DNA of 64,000 nucleotides from Alistipes sp. (lineage in GTDB: Bacteria; Bacteroidota; Bacteroidia; Bacteroidales; Rikenellaceae): assembly GCA_020026375.1 (NCBI GenBank), contig JAHHQN010000008.1:8741-72740 (forward strand), given 5' to 3'. Within the stretch, counting starts at the first letter, position 1, and the number at the start of each line of letters is the position of its first letter. Shown piece after piece: positions 1 through 8,862 of this stretch. Below the pieces are notes generated by a model. It was not told the DNA's origin, did no database searches, and saw nothing but the letters and a program-made list of their open reading frames with translations. The position numbers and the translations under genes were made by a program.

Positions 1-812
1 CCCTGCCCACCCCCGACGCCAAGGTGCTGGGCATGGGCGGTGTGGCCATGACTACCCTCTCGGGATCTCACGCCATCTACAACAACTCGTCGCTGACCGT
101 CTTCTCGGACATGCCCTCACAGATATCGTCGTCGTACTACGGTCAGGGGGAGTTCGACTACTACGCCGTATCGGGACACTGCCGCTTCGACAACATCAAT
201 GTGGCACAGATAGGCTGGCGGCAGTATCTGCGCGAGAAGGGGAACAACGACATGGCGCTGGATTTGGGCTATGCCCACAAATTCAACGATAGCTGGGGTA
301 TCGGCATCACGGCACGATACATACACCTCAAACGCCCCACCCAATCGGCCGACGCACTGGCCGTGGACCTCAACACCTCGTGGGTGAAACCTCTCGACAA
401 CATAGGTCTGGGTTCCACGTTGCGTGTGGGTGCCAAGCTCGGAAATCTGGGCGGCTACCTCAACAACTCGGACTACACCCTGCCGATGGACATCACCGCA
501 GGTGTGGCCCTCGACTCGTTCTTCACCGATGTGCATGAGGTGACCCTGGGTGTCGACATGGGCTACTACTTCACCCCCCGACAGGTGAGAGGATTCCAGA
601 TGTCGGTGGGTGCCGAATACAACATCATGCAGCTGATACAGTTGCGCGCCGGATACCACTACGGCGAGCGTCGCGACTACTATCCCAGCTACGGAAGTGT
701 GGGTGCAGGTATCAGAATCCTCCACCTCAGACTGGATTTCGCCTATCTCTTCGCAGAGAAAAACACCCTGCTGCACAACACCTACAGTCTGAGTTTCGGT
801 CTGGACTTCTAG
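1..812 (+). CDS. PorV/PorQ-type outer-membrane barrel protein, 5' end cut off
   Basis: The reading frame is open from the window edge (in frame at base 3), so the N-terminus and signal peptide lie outside the window. The visible part starts with a DAKVLGMGGVAM segment. This resembles the Asp-Ala-Arg-x-x-Gly-Met-Gly-Gly stretch found just after the signal peptide in PorV/PorQ/UPF0164-type barrels. About 265 residues of alternating amphipathic strands follow, ending in the aromatic tail SLSFGLDF expected for a BAM-inserted barrel. In Bacteroidetes such proteins belong to, or resemble, the PorV/PorQ components of the type IX secretion system. The assignment to the superfamily is fairly firm, but a role in secretion is inference. 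A strong terminator follows. Confidence 0.7.
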   Translation, partial: LPTPDAKVLGMGGVAMTTLSGSHAIYNNSSLTVFSDMPSQISSSYYGQGEFDYYAVSGHCRFDNINVAQIGWRQYLREKGNNDMALDLGYAHKFNDSWGIGITARYIHLKRPTQSADALAVDLNTSWVKPLDNIGLGSTLRVGAKLGNLGGYLNNSDYTLPMDITAGVALDSFFTDVHEVTLGVDMGYYFTPRQVRGFQMSVGAEYNIMQLIQLRAGYHYGERRDYYPSYGSVGAGIRILHLRLDFAYLFAEKNTLLHNTYSLSFGLDF

Positions 813-856
813 GCGGATTGTTGGCAACGGCAGCCGACATGCAGACGCAAGAAACG

Positions 857-896
857 GAGCGGAGGAGAAAATCGGATTTTCTCCTCCGCTCTCCTT
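857..896 (+). terminator. Rho-independent terminator after the PorV/PorQ-like gene
   Basis: The stem starts GAGCGGAGGAGAAAA (857-871) and is matched perfectly by its complement ending at 891, around a TCGGA loop. CCTTTTCG follows. Confidence 0.8.
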
Positions 897-1000
897 TTCG
901 GGCAGGACGGAATACTGTTGTCCATCAAAAAAAATCGGGCGGCAGCGACTCCGGCAAATGATTTTTTTTGTAATTTTAAATCGCTAAAAAAACATCAGAA

Positions 1001-1975
1001 ATGAACTTCAAAAACCTATTGCCACTGCTTGCCATCGCAACACTGTGCGGCGGCTGTTGTTCGAACAACGGCAACGAACAACCCCTGATTCAAAGCATCA
1101 ACACCACAGGAGACCAACTCTATCTCCACGTCAACGGTCTGGAAAAGAGTTTCACCGCCGCTTTCCTTTCGGACACCCACTACACCATCGAGGACGAAAG
1201 AGGTGCCGAATACTACAAATACTCGAAGCGCATGGGCGGCGAGGCGGCCAAACCCGAAAACTACGGCAAGGGCAACGGACGCGACAAATTCCTGTTGCAG
1301 ACCCTCGAAAAGGCACGCAAGGCCGATGCCAAGCTGGTGATTCTGGGCGGCGACATCATCAACTACCCGTCGCTGGCCTCGGTGGAGCGGCTCCGTCAAA
1401 TCATGGACGAGTCGGGACTCAAATGGACCTACATCGCCGGCAACCACGACTGGCACTACGAAGGCGAGGCAGGCACGGACATGGAGCAGCGCGACAAGTG
1501 GACGCGCACCAACCTCGAGCCACTGTATCAGGGCGAGAATCCCCTCTATGCGGCGCAGGTCATCAACGGTGTCAACTTCGTGACCATTGACAACTCACTG
1601 TCGGAGATTACCGACGAGCAGCTCCGCTTCATGGAGGAGCAAATCGGGAAGGGATATCCCGTGGTGGTGGCCTGCCATGTGCCGCCCTATCTGCCCGGAC
1701 ACGACATTTTCTACACCTGCGGAAACCCCGACTGGAATGCAGCCAACGACCCCCTCTATGAGCTGGAACGCCGACAGCCGTGGGCCGAGGAGGGATTCCG
1801 TCCGACGACCTACAAATTCCGCGACCTGATTCTCCGCTCGCCAAAGGTCATCGCCATTCTCGCAGGACATACCCACCGCCATTCGGTGGATTACATCAAC
1901 AACAGAATCGTCTATGTCACAGGAGCCAACTTCGAGGGCAGCGACGTGATACTCCACTTTGTGCCGGCCGAGTAA
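1001..1975 (+). CDS. Calcineurin-like metallophosphoesterase, lipoprotein
   Basis: This 324-residue protein has an N-terminal signal peptide with a lipobox-like LCGGC (Cys19/20), so it is probably a lipid-anchored periplasmic or surface protein. All metallophosphoesterase blocks are present: D58-T-H60 (FLSDTHY), GGD at 116-118, GNHD at 147-150, a CHVPPY His near 224 and the final GHTH near 289. These residues bind the dinuclear metal centre and phosphate in the family. The natural substrate cannot be read from sequence; secreted homologues cleave phosphomonoesters or phosphodiesters. The gene stands alone, with a terminator upstream and a shared bidirectional terminator before the convergent phosphatase gene. 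Confidence 0.85.
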   Translation: MNFKNLLPLLAIATLCGGCCSNNGNEQPLIQSINTTGDQLYLHVNGLEKSFTAAFLSDTHYTIEDERGAEYYKYSKRMGGEAAKPENYGKGNGRDKFLLQTLEKARKADAKLVILGGDIINYPSLASVERLRQIMDESGLKWTYIAGNHDWHYEGEAGTDMEQRDKWTRTNLEPLYQGENPLYAAQVINGVNFVTIDNSLSEITDEQLRFMEEQIGKGYPVVVACHVPPYLPGHDIFYTCGNPDWNAANDPLYELERRQPWAEEGFRPTTYKFRDLILRSPKVIAILAGHTHRHSVDYINNRIVYVTGANFEGSDVILHFVPAE

Positions 1976-2002
1976 TCCGCTCCCCGACACGTTACGACAC
2001 AA

Positions 2003-2040
2003 AAAACGGAGGCAGTCCATGCGGACGGTCTCCGTTTTGT
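2003..2040. terminator. Bidirectional terminator between convergent genes
   Basis: AAAACGGAG (2003-2011) pairs with CTCCGTTTT (2030-2038), with A/T runs on both sides. It can serve the phosphoesterase gene on the plus strand and the phosphatase gene on the minus strand. Confidence 0.7.
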
Positions 2041-2061
2041 TTTCCGACCGCAGTGGAGCGG

Positions 2062-2544
2062 CTACAAAAGAGGCTTTATCTCCTGCAGAAGCGTATGGCA
2101 GGCATCCTCCAGCATGTCGAGTACCAGTTCGAAGCCCTCGTGTCCCTCATAGTAGGGGTCGGGGACGTAGCTCCAGTCGGGAAAACGCGTGAAGTAGTCG
2201 CGCATACGGAAAATCTTGAGGTCGGTCTCGCGCGTGGGCGAAAGGCAGAAGACATTTTCGTAGTTCATGTCGTCCATCACCACAATACGGTCAAACTCCA
2301 GGAAGTCCCCCTCGGTAATCTGGCGCGAGCGGTGGGTCAGATTGAGACCGCGCGCCGAAGCGGCACTTCTCATACGCGGGTCGGGCAACTGGCCGCGGTG
2401 GCCGCCGTAGGTTCCGGCAGAGTCAATCTCCACCCTGTCGGACAGTCCCTCGTCTGCCACCACACGGCGCATCACCCCCTCGGCCGCCGGAGAGCGACAG
2501 ATATTGCCCAGACACACAAACAACAGTTTATAGCTCTTTTTCAT
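2062..2544 (-). CDS. Low-molecular-weight protein-tyrosine phosphatase
   Basis: This 160-residue cytoplasmic protein is of normal length for the family. The signature CLGNICRS places the nucleophile at Cys11 and the phosphate-binding Arg at 17, so the CX5R loop is intact. The general-acid loop is DPYYEG near residue 129. These enzymes dephosphorylate phosphotyrosine or, in some bacteria, phosphoarginine. In Bacteroidetes they often act beside capsule/exopolysaccharide tyrosine kinases, but no kinase is adjacent here. A TATCTTTG promoter element lies about 70 nt upstream on the same strand. Confidence 0.92.
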   Translation of the reverse strand: MKKSYKLLFVCLGNICRSPAAEGVMRRVVADEGLSDRVEIDSAGTYGGHRGQLPDPRMRSAASARGLNLTHRSRQITEGDFLEFDRIVVMDDMNYENVFCLSPTRETDLKIFRMRDYFTRFPDWSYVPDPYYEGHEGFELVLDMLEDACHTLLQEIKPLL

Positions 2545-2611
2545 ATTGATTTACACTTAATCGTTCGACATTCGGCGCCCCGAACCTCCGCCGTGGCGAC
2601 ACTATCGGCGG

Positions 2612-2619
2612 CAAAGATA
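2612..2619 (-). promoter_or_regulatory. TAnnTTTG -7 element for the phosphatase gene
   Basis: TATCTTTG reads on the minus strand (CAAAGATA on plus), with TTG about 21 bases upstream. It matches the Bacteroidetes primary-sigma consensus and lies 68 bases before the start codon. Confidence 0.6.
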
Positions 2620-2734
2620 AGGAAAGTGGCCGATTTCGCCCAATAATAAGAAAAATTGAACACCCACCACCTTTTGGCCCTCCAACGACGGTTCTGGAAC
2701 GCTATTTGCACATCGCAGAGCTATACCTATCGCT

Positions 2735-3136
2735 ATGGAAAAATATTTTTACCGTTACCGTACACTCAGCGGCGGAGTCCTCTTCATGCGGCTCTTTCTG
2801 GGTGGAATGCTGTTGCTGCACAATGTGGGCAAATTACAGAACTACAACGAATTGATCAACTACTATCCGTCGATGTGGATACTTTCCCCACAGGCGGTGT
2901 TCGTGGTGAGCAGCATCACCGAAGTCCTCTTTGCAGTGATGGTGATGGTGGGATTCAAAACCCGGGTCGCCGCCACAATCCTCCTCCTCGAAATGCTCTC
3001 CATCATCATGTGGTTAGGGGTCGAAAGGTCGAAAATAGAGTTCATTTGGTCGGGTATCTGTCTCTTTCTGGTGATTTCAGGCGGCGGATTTTTCTCCTTC
3101 GACGGCCCGAATTACACCCAAAAGAAAGAAAAATAG
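2735..3136 (+). CDS. DoxX-family membrane protein
   Basis: This 133-residue protein has four hydrophobic segments (about 15-35, 55-75, 80-97, 104-120), the usual DoxX/DoxD-like topology. The FMRLFLGGMLLLHNVGKL stretch in the first helix fits the family (RLxxGxxfxxHGxxKl). DoxX proteins are small inner-membrane proteins linked in some bacteria to quinone-dependent or thiol-stress functions. The exact role is unknown here. The downstream YtfJ-like gene has its own promoter, so co-transcription is uncertain. Confidence 0.75.
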   Translation: MEKYFYRYRTLSGGVLFMRLFLGGMLLLHNVGKLQNYNELINYYPSMWILSPQAVFVVSSITEVLFAVMVMVGFKTRVAATILLLEMLSIIMWLGVERSKIEFIWSGICLFLVISGGGFFSFDGPNYTQKKEK

Positions 3137-3190
3137 ACCAAAGGAACAATAATACAGACAGGCAATACCATTTATTCGAAGAAAAGTCCT

Positions 3191-3198
3191 TATCTTTG
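3191..3198 (+). promoter_or_regulatory. TAnnTTTG -7 element for the YtfJ-like gene
   Basis: TATCTTTG lies 37 bases upstream of the ATG at 3235. No convincing -33 box is visible. Confidence 0.5.
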
Positions 3199-3234
3199 CA
3201 TAAATTTTTTAAACGGAATAAAAACGAGAAATTT

Positions 3235-3759
3235 ATGAAAAAGATTATCATGATGATGGCTGCCTTCGTATTCGCAGCATCGACATCTTTTGCGCAAGAC
3301 GAGTTGCCTGTTCCCCATAAAGTAGACAATGTAGAAGTTCTCAACCTCGACGGCGAGCCTACAAAACTCCCCGGCTATGGTGAGAAAGCCCTCCTTATAT
3401 TCTATGTAGACCCCGACCACCACAAACAGAACGAGGATTTCACCTACGAACTGGAAGAAAACGGTCGCGCACACAGCGACAATATCCAGGCATTCGGCGT
3501 GATGAACCTCAAGGACGCCCCCTTCGTACCCAACGGCATGGCCCGCAACATGGCCAAGAAACGTACCGCCAAAAACGGTGCGCTGGTGCTTGCCGACCAG
3601 GAGCGAATCCTCAGCACCCAATGGGGTCTGGGCAAGTGCAACAACCAGTTCTGTCTGATTATCGTGTCGAAGGAGGGCGAGTTGGTCTTCCTGCGCAAGG
3701 GCGAACTTTCGGCTCAGGACAAGGAAGATTTCTACAAAACCATTGAACTCTACAAATAA
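3235..3759 (+). CDS. YtfJ-like periplasmic protein (thioredoxin-like fold)
   Basis: This 174-residue protein has a clean signal peptide (MKKIIMMMAAFVFA...SFAQD). The mature part resembles the YtfJ family: a GYGEKALLIFYVDPDH strand near the N-terminus and a GMARNMAKKRTAKNG segment in the middle. No CXXC is present; the single Cys pair in LGKCNNQFC is not a thioredoxin motif, so redox activity is unlikely. The ATG at 3235 is chosen because it begins the signal peptide and sits downstream of a promoter; the frame stays open far upstream but overlaps DoxX. Three bases separate it from the barrel gene, so they probably form an operon. Confidence 0.6.
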   Translation: MKKIIMMMAAFVFAASTSFAQDELPVPHKVDNVEVLNLDGEPTKLPGYGEKALLIFYVDPDHHKQNEDFTYELEENGRAHSDNIQAFGVMNLKDAPFVPNGMARNMAKKRTAKNGALVLADQERILSTQWGLGKCNNQFCLIIVSKEGELVFLRKGELSAQDKEDFYKTIELYK

Positions 3760-3762
3760 AAT

Positions 3763-5016
3763 ATGCGGAAGAACCGTAAATCTGCCATTTTGCTAATTCT
3801 TCTCTCTACCGTTCTGCCCTCGATGGGCCAGACGGTAGAGTCTGTGTATATTAACAACGGTGACACAGTAAATTACAGTTACACTCCCGTGAGAGAGACC
3901 GTTCCGCAGCAGCCCGTTGTGGAACAGGACTCCGTTGCGCCCCGAAGAAAGCGTCTCTTCTTCGGCCGCATTATCGACTACTTCAGCCAATCGACACAGG
4001 ACCGCACATTCGAAAAGAAGATTGACTTCACCTTCGCCGGAGGACCCAACTACTCGAAAAACACCAGTCTGGGAATCGGCGTGCTGGCTGCCGGACTCTA
4101 CCGACTCGACCGCACGGACTCCGTCACACCCCCCTCGAACATCTCCATCTTCGCCACCATCACCGTGTCGGGATTCTACTCGCTGGGTGTCGAGGGCCAC
4201 AACATCTTCCGCCACAACAAGAACAGAATCGACTACACGGCGGCCTTCACCTCCGCACCGCGTGACCTGTGGGGCATCGGCTACCTCTCGGGTCGCGACC
4301 ATCAGGAGAGTTCCTATGTGGAGAAGCACTACAAGCTCAACACCCGCTACCTCCACCAGTTCCTGCCCAAGACCTTCGTGGGTGCCATTCTGCACTTCGA
4401 ACACACCACGGGCAAGAAGTTCAAGACCGAAAGCCCGGGTTATCAGGACATCGCCAACCAGAAGCACAAATACACGATGACGGGTCTGGGCGCCCTGCTG
4501 GAGTACGACTCGCGAGACTTCATTCCCAATCCCTATCGGGGAGTCTACCTGAGTTGGGAGGAGATGATCTATCCCAAGGGGCTGGGCAACTGCCCCAAAA
4601 CGCTGTGGCGCACACGACTGACGGCCGATTTCTACAAACGCGTGTGGAAATCGGGTATTCTGGCCGCCGACCTCTATGCCGAGTTCAACTCCAAAGGCAC
4701 ACCGTGGCCCATGCTGGCCCGAATGGGCGGCTCGCAGCGCATGAGAGGCTACTACGAAGGACGATATACCGACAACGACATGATTACCCTCCAGGTGGAA
4801 CTCCGCCAGAAGATATGGCGCCGCATCGGCTGTGTGGTATGGGCCGGCGCCGGAAATGTGTTCCCCTCGCTCGACAAGTTCGACTGGGACCACACACTGC
4901 CCAACTACGGTATCGGTCTGAGATGGGAGTTGAAAAAACGTATCAATGTACGTCTTGACACGGGATTCGGCCGCAAGACCAGCGGCTTCCTGTTAAACAT
5001 TAACGAGGCATTCTAA
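3763..5016 (+). CDS. BamA/TamA-family outer-membrane barrel (Omp85 C-terminal domain)
   Basis: This 417-residue protein has a signal peptide (ends PSMGQT) and about 60 disordered residues, then a 16-strand-type barrel similar to the bacterial surface antigen domain. Diagnostic pieces are YDSRDFIPNPYRGVYLSWE, typical of Omp85 barrels, and RMRGYYEGRY, which corresponds to the conserved (V/M)RG(F/Y) loop-6 motif. There are no obvious POTRA domains, so it is a short relative of BamA/TamA rather than BamA itself. In Bacteroidetes such proteins are often described as metallophosphatase-associated or generic surface antigens. It lies between a YtfJ-like gene (3-base gap) and an EptA-like transferase (5-base gap), suggesting one envelope operon. 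Confidence 0.75.
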   Translation: MRKNRKSAILLILLSTVLPSMGQTVESVYINNGDTVNYSYTPVRETVPQQPVVEQDSVAPRRKRLFFGRIIDYFSQSTQDRTFEKKIDFTFAGGPNYSKNTSLGIGVLAAGLYRLDRTDSVTPPSNISIFATITVSGFYSLGVEGHNIFRHNKNRIDYTAAFTSAPRDLWGIGYLSGRDHQESSYVEKHYKLNTRYLHQFLPKTFVGAILHFEHTTGKKFKTESPGYQDIANQKHKYTMTGLGALLEYDSRDFIPNPYRGVYLSWEEMIYPKGLGNCPKTLWRTRLTADFYKRVWKSGILAADLYAEFNSKGTPWPMLARMGGSQRMRGYYEGRYTDNDMITLQVELRQKIWRRIGCVVWAGAGNVFPSLDKFDWDHTLPNYGIGLRWELKKRINVRLDTGFGRKTSGFLLNINEAF

Positions 5017-5021
5017 AAATT

Positions 5022-6737
5022 ATGTGTAACAAACATTGTTCAGACAACGCGGCGACGACTGAAAAACAGTTGAGAAACACCGCCCTGTTGGCCTGCTACT
5101 TCTATATCGCACAACTCGTCCCCAATATGGGACTGGCCTACACGGAAGCCTATTCGGTGTGGGCGAAACTCTCGCTGCTGCTCCTGCCGCTGGGATTCTT
5201 CATGCTGTGGAACGCCGCCACGAAGCGTTCGGGCGTGATGATTATCGCCGCCTTTCCGCTGACGTTCCTCTGTGCGTTCCAGATTGTACTGCTCTATCTG
5301 TTCGGCGGCTCGATTATCGCCACCGACATGTTCACCAACGTGCTGACCACCAATCCCGGTGAGGCGACCGAGCTGCTGGGCAACATCTATCCGGCAGTCA
5401 TCTTCGTCTGCGTGCTTTACCTGCCCATGTTGTGGTGGGCCGGCCGCGAATGGTACTTCCATCGCGAGATTTCGCTCCCGTTCAGAAAAAAAAACGCCGC
5501 AATCGGTGGTGTGGCAATGGGTCTGGGTCTGTTGTCGCTGATTCCGGCCTACGCCGTCAGCGAGAACAAGCGTGTGGTCAGGGAGGAGATTTTCCCGACC
5601 AATGTCATCTATAATCTGGGACTGAGCATCTCGGAGTACAACAAGACTCGCAATTTCGACGAGACCTCCAGGGATTTCACCTACCACGCCACCCGCAATG
5701 GGGAGACTCCCGAAAAGGAGATATATGTATATGTCATCGGTGAGGCTTCGCGCGCCATGAACTGGCAGCTGCTCGGCTATCCGCGCGAGACCAACCCCCG
5801 ACTCTCGAAAACCGAAGGGGTCGTGATGTTCAGCAACATGCTCACACAGAGCAACACCACCCACAAGAGCGTGCCGATGATTCTCTCGTCGGTGGCCACC
5901 GACGAACACGAGGAGCTTTACCGCAGAAAGGGTCTTCCGGCACTCTTCAACGAAGCCGGATTCGAAACCTGGTTCATCTCCAACCAGTCGCCTCAGGGTG
6001 CCATGATTGACAATCTGGCCCACGATGCAATGCACGTGGAGTATATGGGCAATCCGCGTTTCGACTGTCAGATGATTGAGTGCATGAAGAAGCACATCGA
6101 GAATTCGTCGGCCAAAAAGATGCTTTTCGTGCTGCACAGCTACGGCTCGCACTTCTCCTACCACCAGCGCTATCCGCGCGAGTTCGCACACTTCACTCCC
6201 GATGACGATGTGGCCATCTCGGCACAGCATATCGATATCCTGCGCAACGCCTACGACAACTCGATACGCTACACCGACCATTTCCTGGCGGAGACCATCG
6301 CCTATCTGGGTTCGCTCAAGGGTGTGGCATCGGCACTGCTCTACTGCGCCGACCACGGCGAGGATTTGCTCGACGACGCTCGTCACCGCTTCCTCCACGC
6401 ATCGCCCACCACCACGGCCTATCAGTTGTGGGTGGCTTCGCTGGCTTGGTTCTCGAAGGACTACGAGGCCTTCTATCCCCAAAAGGTGGCCACCGCACGC
6501 GAACATGCCGCGGTAGATGCCACCTCCCACTCGCTGTTCCACACCATGGCCGACATCGCTTCGATCAGCAGCCCCTATGTCAAAGAGAATGTGGCGCTGA
6601 CCAATGAGGCCTTCGACCACACGTTGCCGCGTCGTTATCTCAACGACCACAACCACGCCGTTCCCTTCATCAAGACGGGATTGAAGGCCGAGGATTTGGA
6701 ATTTTTCAAACAACACGGTATATCGGTTGGTGAATAA
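5022..6737 (+). CDS. Phosphoethanolamine transferase, EptA/sulfatase-like family
   Basis: This 571-residue protein has an N-terminal region with five hydrophobic helices (to about residue 180) and a C-terminal periplasmic alkaline-phosphatase-fold domain. Family motifs are visible: VYVIGEASRAMNWQLLGYPR with a metal-binding Glu near 241, a TTHKSVP segment near 276 where the catalytic Thr sits, and a CADHGED metal site near 443-447. EptA-type enzymes move phosphoethanolamine from phosphatidylethanolamine to lipid A or other glycans, changing surface charge and peptide resistance. The receiving molecule here is not determinable. The start is 5 bases after the barrel gene. A strong terminator follows. 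Confidence 0.85.
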   Translation: MCNKHCSDNAATTEKQLRNTALLACYFYIAQLVPNMGLAYTEAYSVWAKLSLLLLPLGFFMLWNAATKRSGVMIIAAFPLTFLCAFQIVLLYLFGGSIIATDMFTNVLTTNPGEATELLGNIYPAVIFVCVLYLPMLWWAGREWYFHREISLPFRKKNAAIGGVAMGLGLLSLIPAYAVSENKRVVREEIFPTNVIYNLGLSISEYNKTRNFDETSRDFTYHATRNGETPEKEIYVYVIGEASRAMNWQLLGYPRETNPRLSKTEGVVMFSNMLTQSNTTHKSVPMILSSVATDEHEELYRRKGLPALFNEAGFETWFISNQSPQGAMIDNLAHDAMHVEYMGNPRFDCQMIECMKKHIENSSAKKMLFVLHSYGSHFSYHQRYPREFAHFTPDDDVAISAQHIDILRNAYDNSIRYTDHFLAETIAYLGSLKGVASALLYCADHGEDLLDDARHRFLHASPTTTAYQLWVASLAWFSKDYEAFYPQKVATAREHAAVDATSHSLFHTMADIASISSPYVKENVALTNEAFDHTLPRRYLNDHNHAVPFIKTGLKAEDLEFFKQHGISVGE

Positions 6738-6758
6738 CCGCCACGACATATCACTCAC

Positions 6759-6796
6759 AGAAAGGTCTCTGCCGTGGCAGAGACCTTTCTGCTTTT
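6759..6796 (+). terminator. Terminator after the EptA-like gene
   Basis: AGAAAGGTCTCTGC (6759-6772) pairs perfectly with GCAGAGACCTTTCT (6777-6790), and GCTTTTT follows. Confidence 0.85.
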
Positions 6797-6830
6797 TACG
6801 GGAAGATGCGTATTATATAAATTTTTTCAC

Positions 6831-6838
6831 TAACTTTG
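6831..6838 (+). promoter_or_regulatory. TAnnTTTG -7 element for the NhaC gene
   Basis: TAACTTTG lies 50 bases upstream of the ATG at 6888. Confidence 0.5.
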
Positions 6839-6887
6839 CCCCTCTTTTCACCCTCCGTCGCTGACGGACTTAAAGAACTGACAGCCC

Positions 6888-8351
6888 ATGAATTACACTC
6901 AAGAAGAAAAGCAACCGTCGGGACTGGTCTCCCTCGTCCCGTTCCTGTTCCTGCTGGTGACGCTCAGCGTCGTCATACGCATCTTCGGCACTGATGCCCT
7001 CTCGGGTGCCAGCCAGGTCGCCCTGTGTGCGGCATCGGGCGTCACGGTGGCACTATCGATGATTTTCTACAAGACATCGTGGCATAAACTCGAAACCGCC
7101 ATCGTCGACAAACTCAGCTCGGTGACCACCTCCGTCATCATTCTGCTGCTCATCGGAGCCGTAGCCGGCACATGGATGGTCAGCGGCATCGTCCCTACCA
7201 TGATCTACTACGGAATAAAGATTCTCAGCCCCGAAATCTTCCTGGCGGCCACCTGCGCCATCTGCGCCACCATCTCGCTGATGACCGGCAGCTCGTGGAC
7301 CACGATTGCCACCGTGGGTGTCGCCCTTGTGGGTATCGGCACGGCACTGGGATTCTCACCCGGCTGGACGGCCGGCGCCATCATCTCGGGAGCCTACTTC
7401 GGTGACAAGATTTCACCGCTGTCCGACACCACGGTGCTGGCCTCCTCGTCAGGAGGAACACCCCTGTTCTCCCACATCAAGTACATGTTGATCACCACGG
7501 TACCGTCCATCGTTATCTCACTGGTCATCTTCCTCATCGCCAGCATTTTCCACGAAAGTTCGGAGAACCTCTCGTCGGATTTTGTCGAAGACCTCCATCA
7601 GACGTTCGATCTCTCGCCGTGGCTGATGCTCGTCCCCGTAATGACGGGTGTGCTGATTGTCAAGCGTGTGCCGGCCATCATCACCCTCTTCCTCGCGTCG
7701 CTCATGGCTGCCGTCTTCGCGCTCGTCTTCCAGCCCGATCTGGTCAAAGGCATCGCCGACATGCCCCAATATGCACAGACTCCCGGCCTCTCGTTCGCCG
7801 AAGCCTTCAAGGGAATCATCACCACCTACTACGGACATACGGCCATCGACACCGGAAACGAGGCCCTCAACAGTCTGATTGCCACACGCGGCATGACCGG
7901 CATGCTCAACACCGTCTTCCTGATTCTGTCGGCCGTCATCTTCGGCGGCGTGATGTCGGGAAGCGGCATGATACAGAGTCTGACCCATGTGCTGATCCGT
8001 TTCATCAGGGGACGTGTCGCACTGGTGTCGTCGACCGTCGGCACGGGTATCTTTGCCAACATGGTGACCGGCGACCAGTACATCTCGATTCTGATGACCA
8101 GCAACCTCTACCGGAAGCTCTACGAAAGCCACGGCTATGAGAATCGTCTGCTGAGCCGAAGTGTCGAGGACAGTGCCACCATCATCTCGGTACTCATTCC
8201 CTGGAACTCGTGCGGCATGACGCAGGCCACGGTACTCAACGTCCCCACCATCGAGTACCTGCCTTACAGTTTCTTCAACCTGCTCTCGCCGCTCATGTCC
8301 ATTCTGGTGGCAGCGACAGGCTATCGCATCTATCACAAAATCGTGAAATAG
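6888..8351 (+). CDS. nhaC: Na+/H+ antiporter, NhaC family
   Basis: This 487-residue polytopic inner-membrane protein has about 12 hydrophobic segments. The central block GSSWTTIATVGVALVGIG and the following AYFGDKISPLSDTTVLAS are hallmark NhaC sequences, and the Asp residues in GDKISPLSD are conserved in the family. A second matching stretch near the C-terminus (MVTGDQYISILM, then VEDSATIISVLIPWNSCG) is also typical. The likely function is sodium extrusion in exchange for protons, for pH and salt homeostasis. Some NhaC-type proteins exchange other couples such as malate/lactate, so the substrate is not fully certain. The gene is monocistronic, with its own promoter and terminator. Confidence 0.88.
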   Translation: MNYTQEEKQPSGLVSLVPFLFLLVTLSVVIRIFGTDALSGASQVALCAASGVTVALSMIFYKTSWHKLETAIVDKLSSVTTSVIILLLIGAVAGTWMVSGIVPTMIYYGIKILSPEIFLAATCAICATISLMTGSSWTTIATVGVALVGIGTALGFSPGWTAGAIISGAYFGDKISPLSDTTVLASSSGGTPLFSHIKYMLITTVPSIVISLVIFLIASIFHESSENLSSDFVEDLHQTFDLSPWLMLVPVMTGVLIVKRVPAIITLFLASLMAAVFALVFQPDLVKGIADMPQYAQTPGLSFAEAFKGIITTYYGHTAIDTGNEALNSLIATRGMTGMLNTVFLILSAVIFGGVMSGSGMIQSLTHVLIRFIRGRVALVSSTVGTGIFANMVTGDQYISILMTSNLYRKLYESHGYENRLLSRSVEDSATIISVLIPWNSCGMTQATVLNVPTIEYLPYSFFNLLSPLMSILVAATGYRIYHKIVK

Positions 8352-8375
8352 CCCTCGCCGAAGGGACAACAATAC

Positions 8376-8415
8376 AAAAGCGGAACGATATGTAACATAT
8401 CGTTCCGCTTTTTTG
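8376..8415. terminator. Terminator after nhaC
   Basis: AAAAGCGGAACGATATG (8376-8392), a TAA loop, then CATATCGTTCCGCTTTT (8396-8412). The 17-bp stem is perfect and followed by T residues. Confidence 0.85.
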
Positions 8416-8461
8416 GTCGGCACACACCACCGCAACAGGTTCGACGAGCGGCAGACAAAAA

Positions 8462-8495
8462 AAAGGTCACTTCACTCCTGGAGGAAGCGACCTTT
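8462..8495 (-). terminator. Terminator of the Hc1-like gene
   Basis: On the minus strand AAAGGTCGCTTC pairs with GAAGTGACCTTT (one G-T pair) and is followed by a run of eight T. Confidence 0.75.
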
Positions 8496-8515
8496 ATAAA
8501 AGTCGTAATTCGAAA

Positions 8516-8689
8516 TTATTTCGAAGCCTCAACAGAGAGCTTGCGAAACTCCTTCATCATCTTAGAAATTTCGAGTGCCGACTTACGAGCGCGAGTACCA
8601 GCAGCCTTGTTGCCCTTCTCTACCTGAGCGGCAGCATTAGATGCAAACACTTCGAACTCAGCATTGATTTTCTCTACTAACTCTTTCAT
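8516..8689 (-). CDS. Histone H1-like Hc1-family small protein
   Basis: This 57-residue protein is too short for common ORF cut-offs. Its translation begins MKELVEKINAEFEVF and contains EKGNKAAGTRARKSALEISK. It matches my recollection of the Bacteroidetes small histone H1/Hc1-like proteins (KGNKAAGTRARK-S/T core), which are lysine-rich and thought to bind DNA. It has its own TATCTTTG promoter upstream and a terminator downstream, which supports it as a genuine monocistronic gene. DNA compaction is inference from the family name; direct function in gut Bacteroidales is poorly known. Confidence 0.85.
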   Translation of the reverse strand: MKELVEKINAEFEVFASNAAAQVEKGNKAAGTRARKSALEISKMMKEFRKLSVEASK

Positions 8690-8720
8690 GTTTTCAATTA
8701 TTAGGAGGTTATTACCATTG

Positions 8721-8728
8721 CAAAGATA
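8721..8728 (-). promoter_or_regulatory. TAnnTTTG -7 element for the Hc1-like gene
   Basis: TATCTTTG on the minus strand, 31 bases before the start codon, with TTG about 17 bases further upstream. Confidence 0.6.
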
Positions 8729-8862
8729 GAAAATTTATTAATATCCAACAGTTATTTGAGAAAAAATCGGATTTTTTTCTACAAAAACCGCCCTAAACCC
8801 TCCCCAAAGCCACATCGGTATGTTTTTTGCACCCCCGAAGAGAGGAAAAAAACAACATTATC

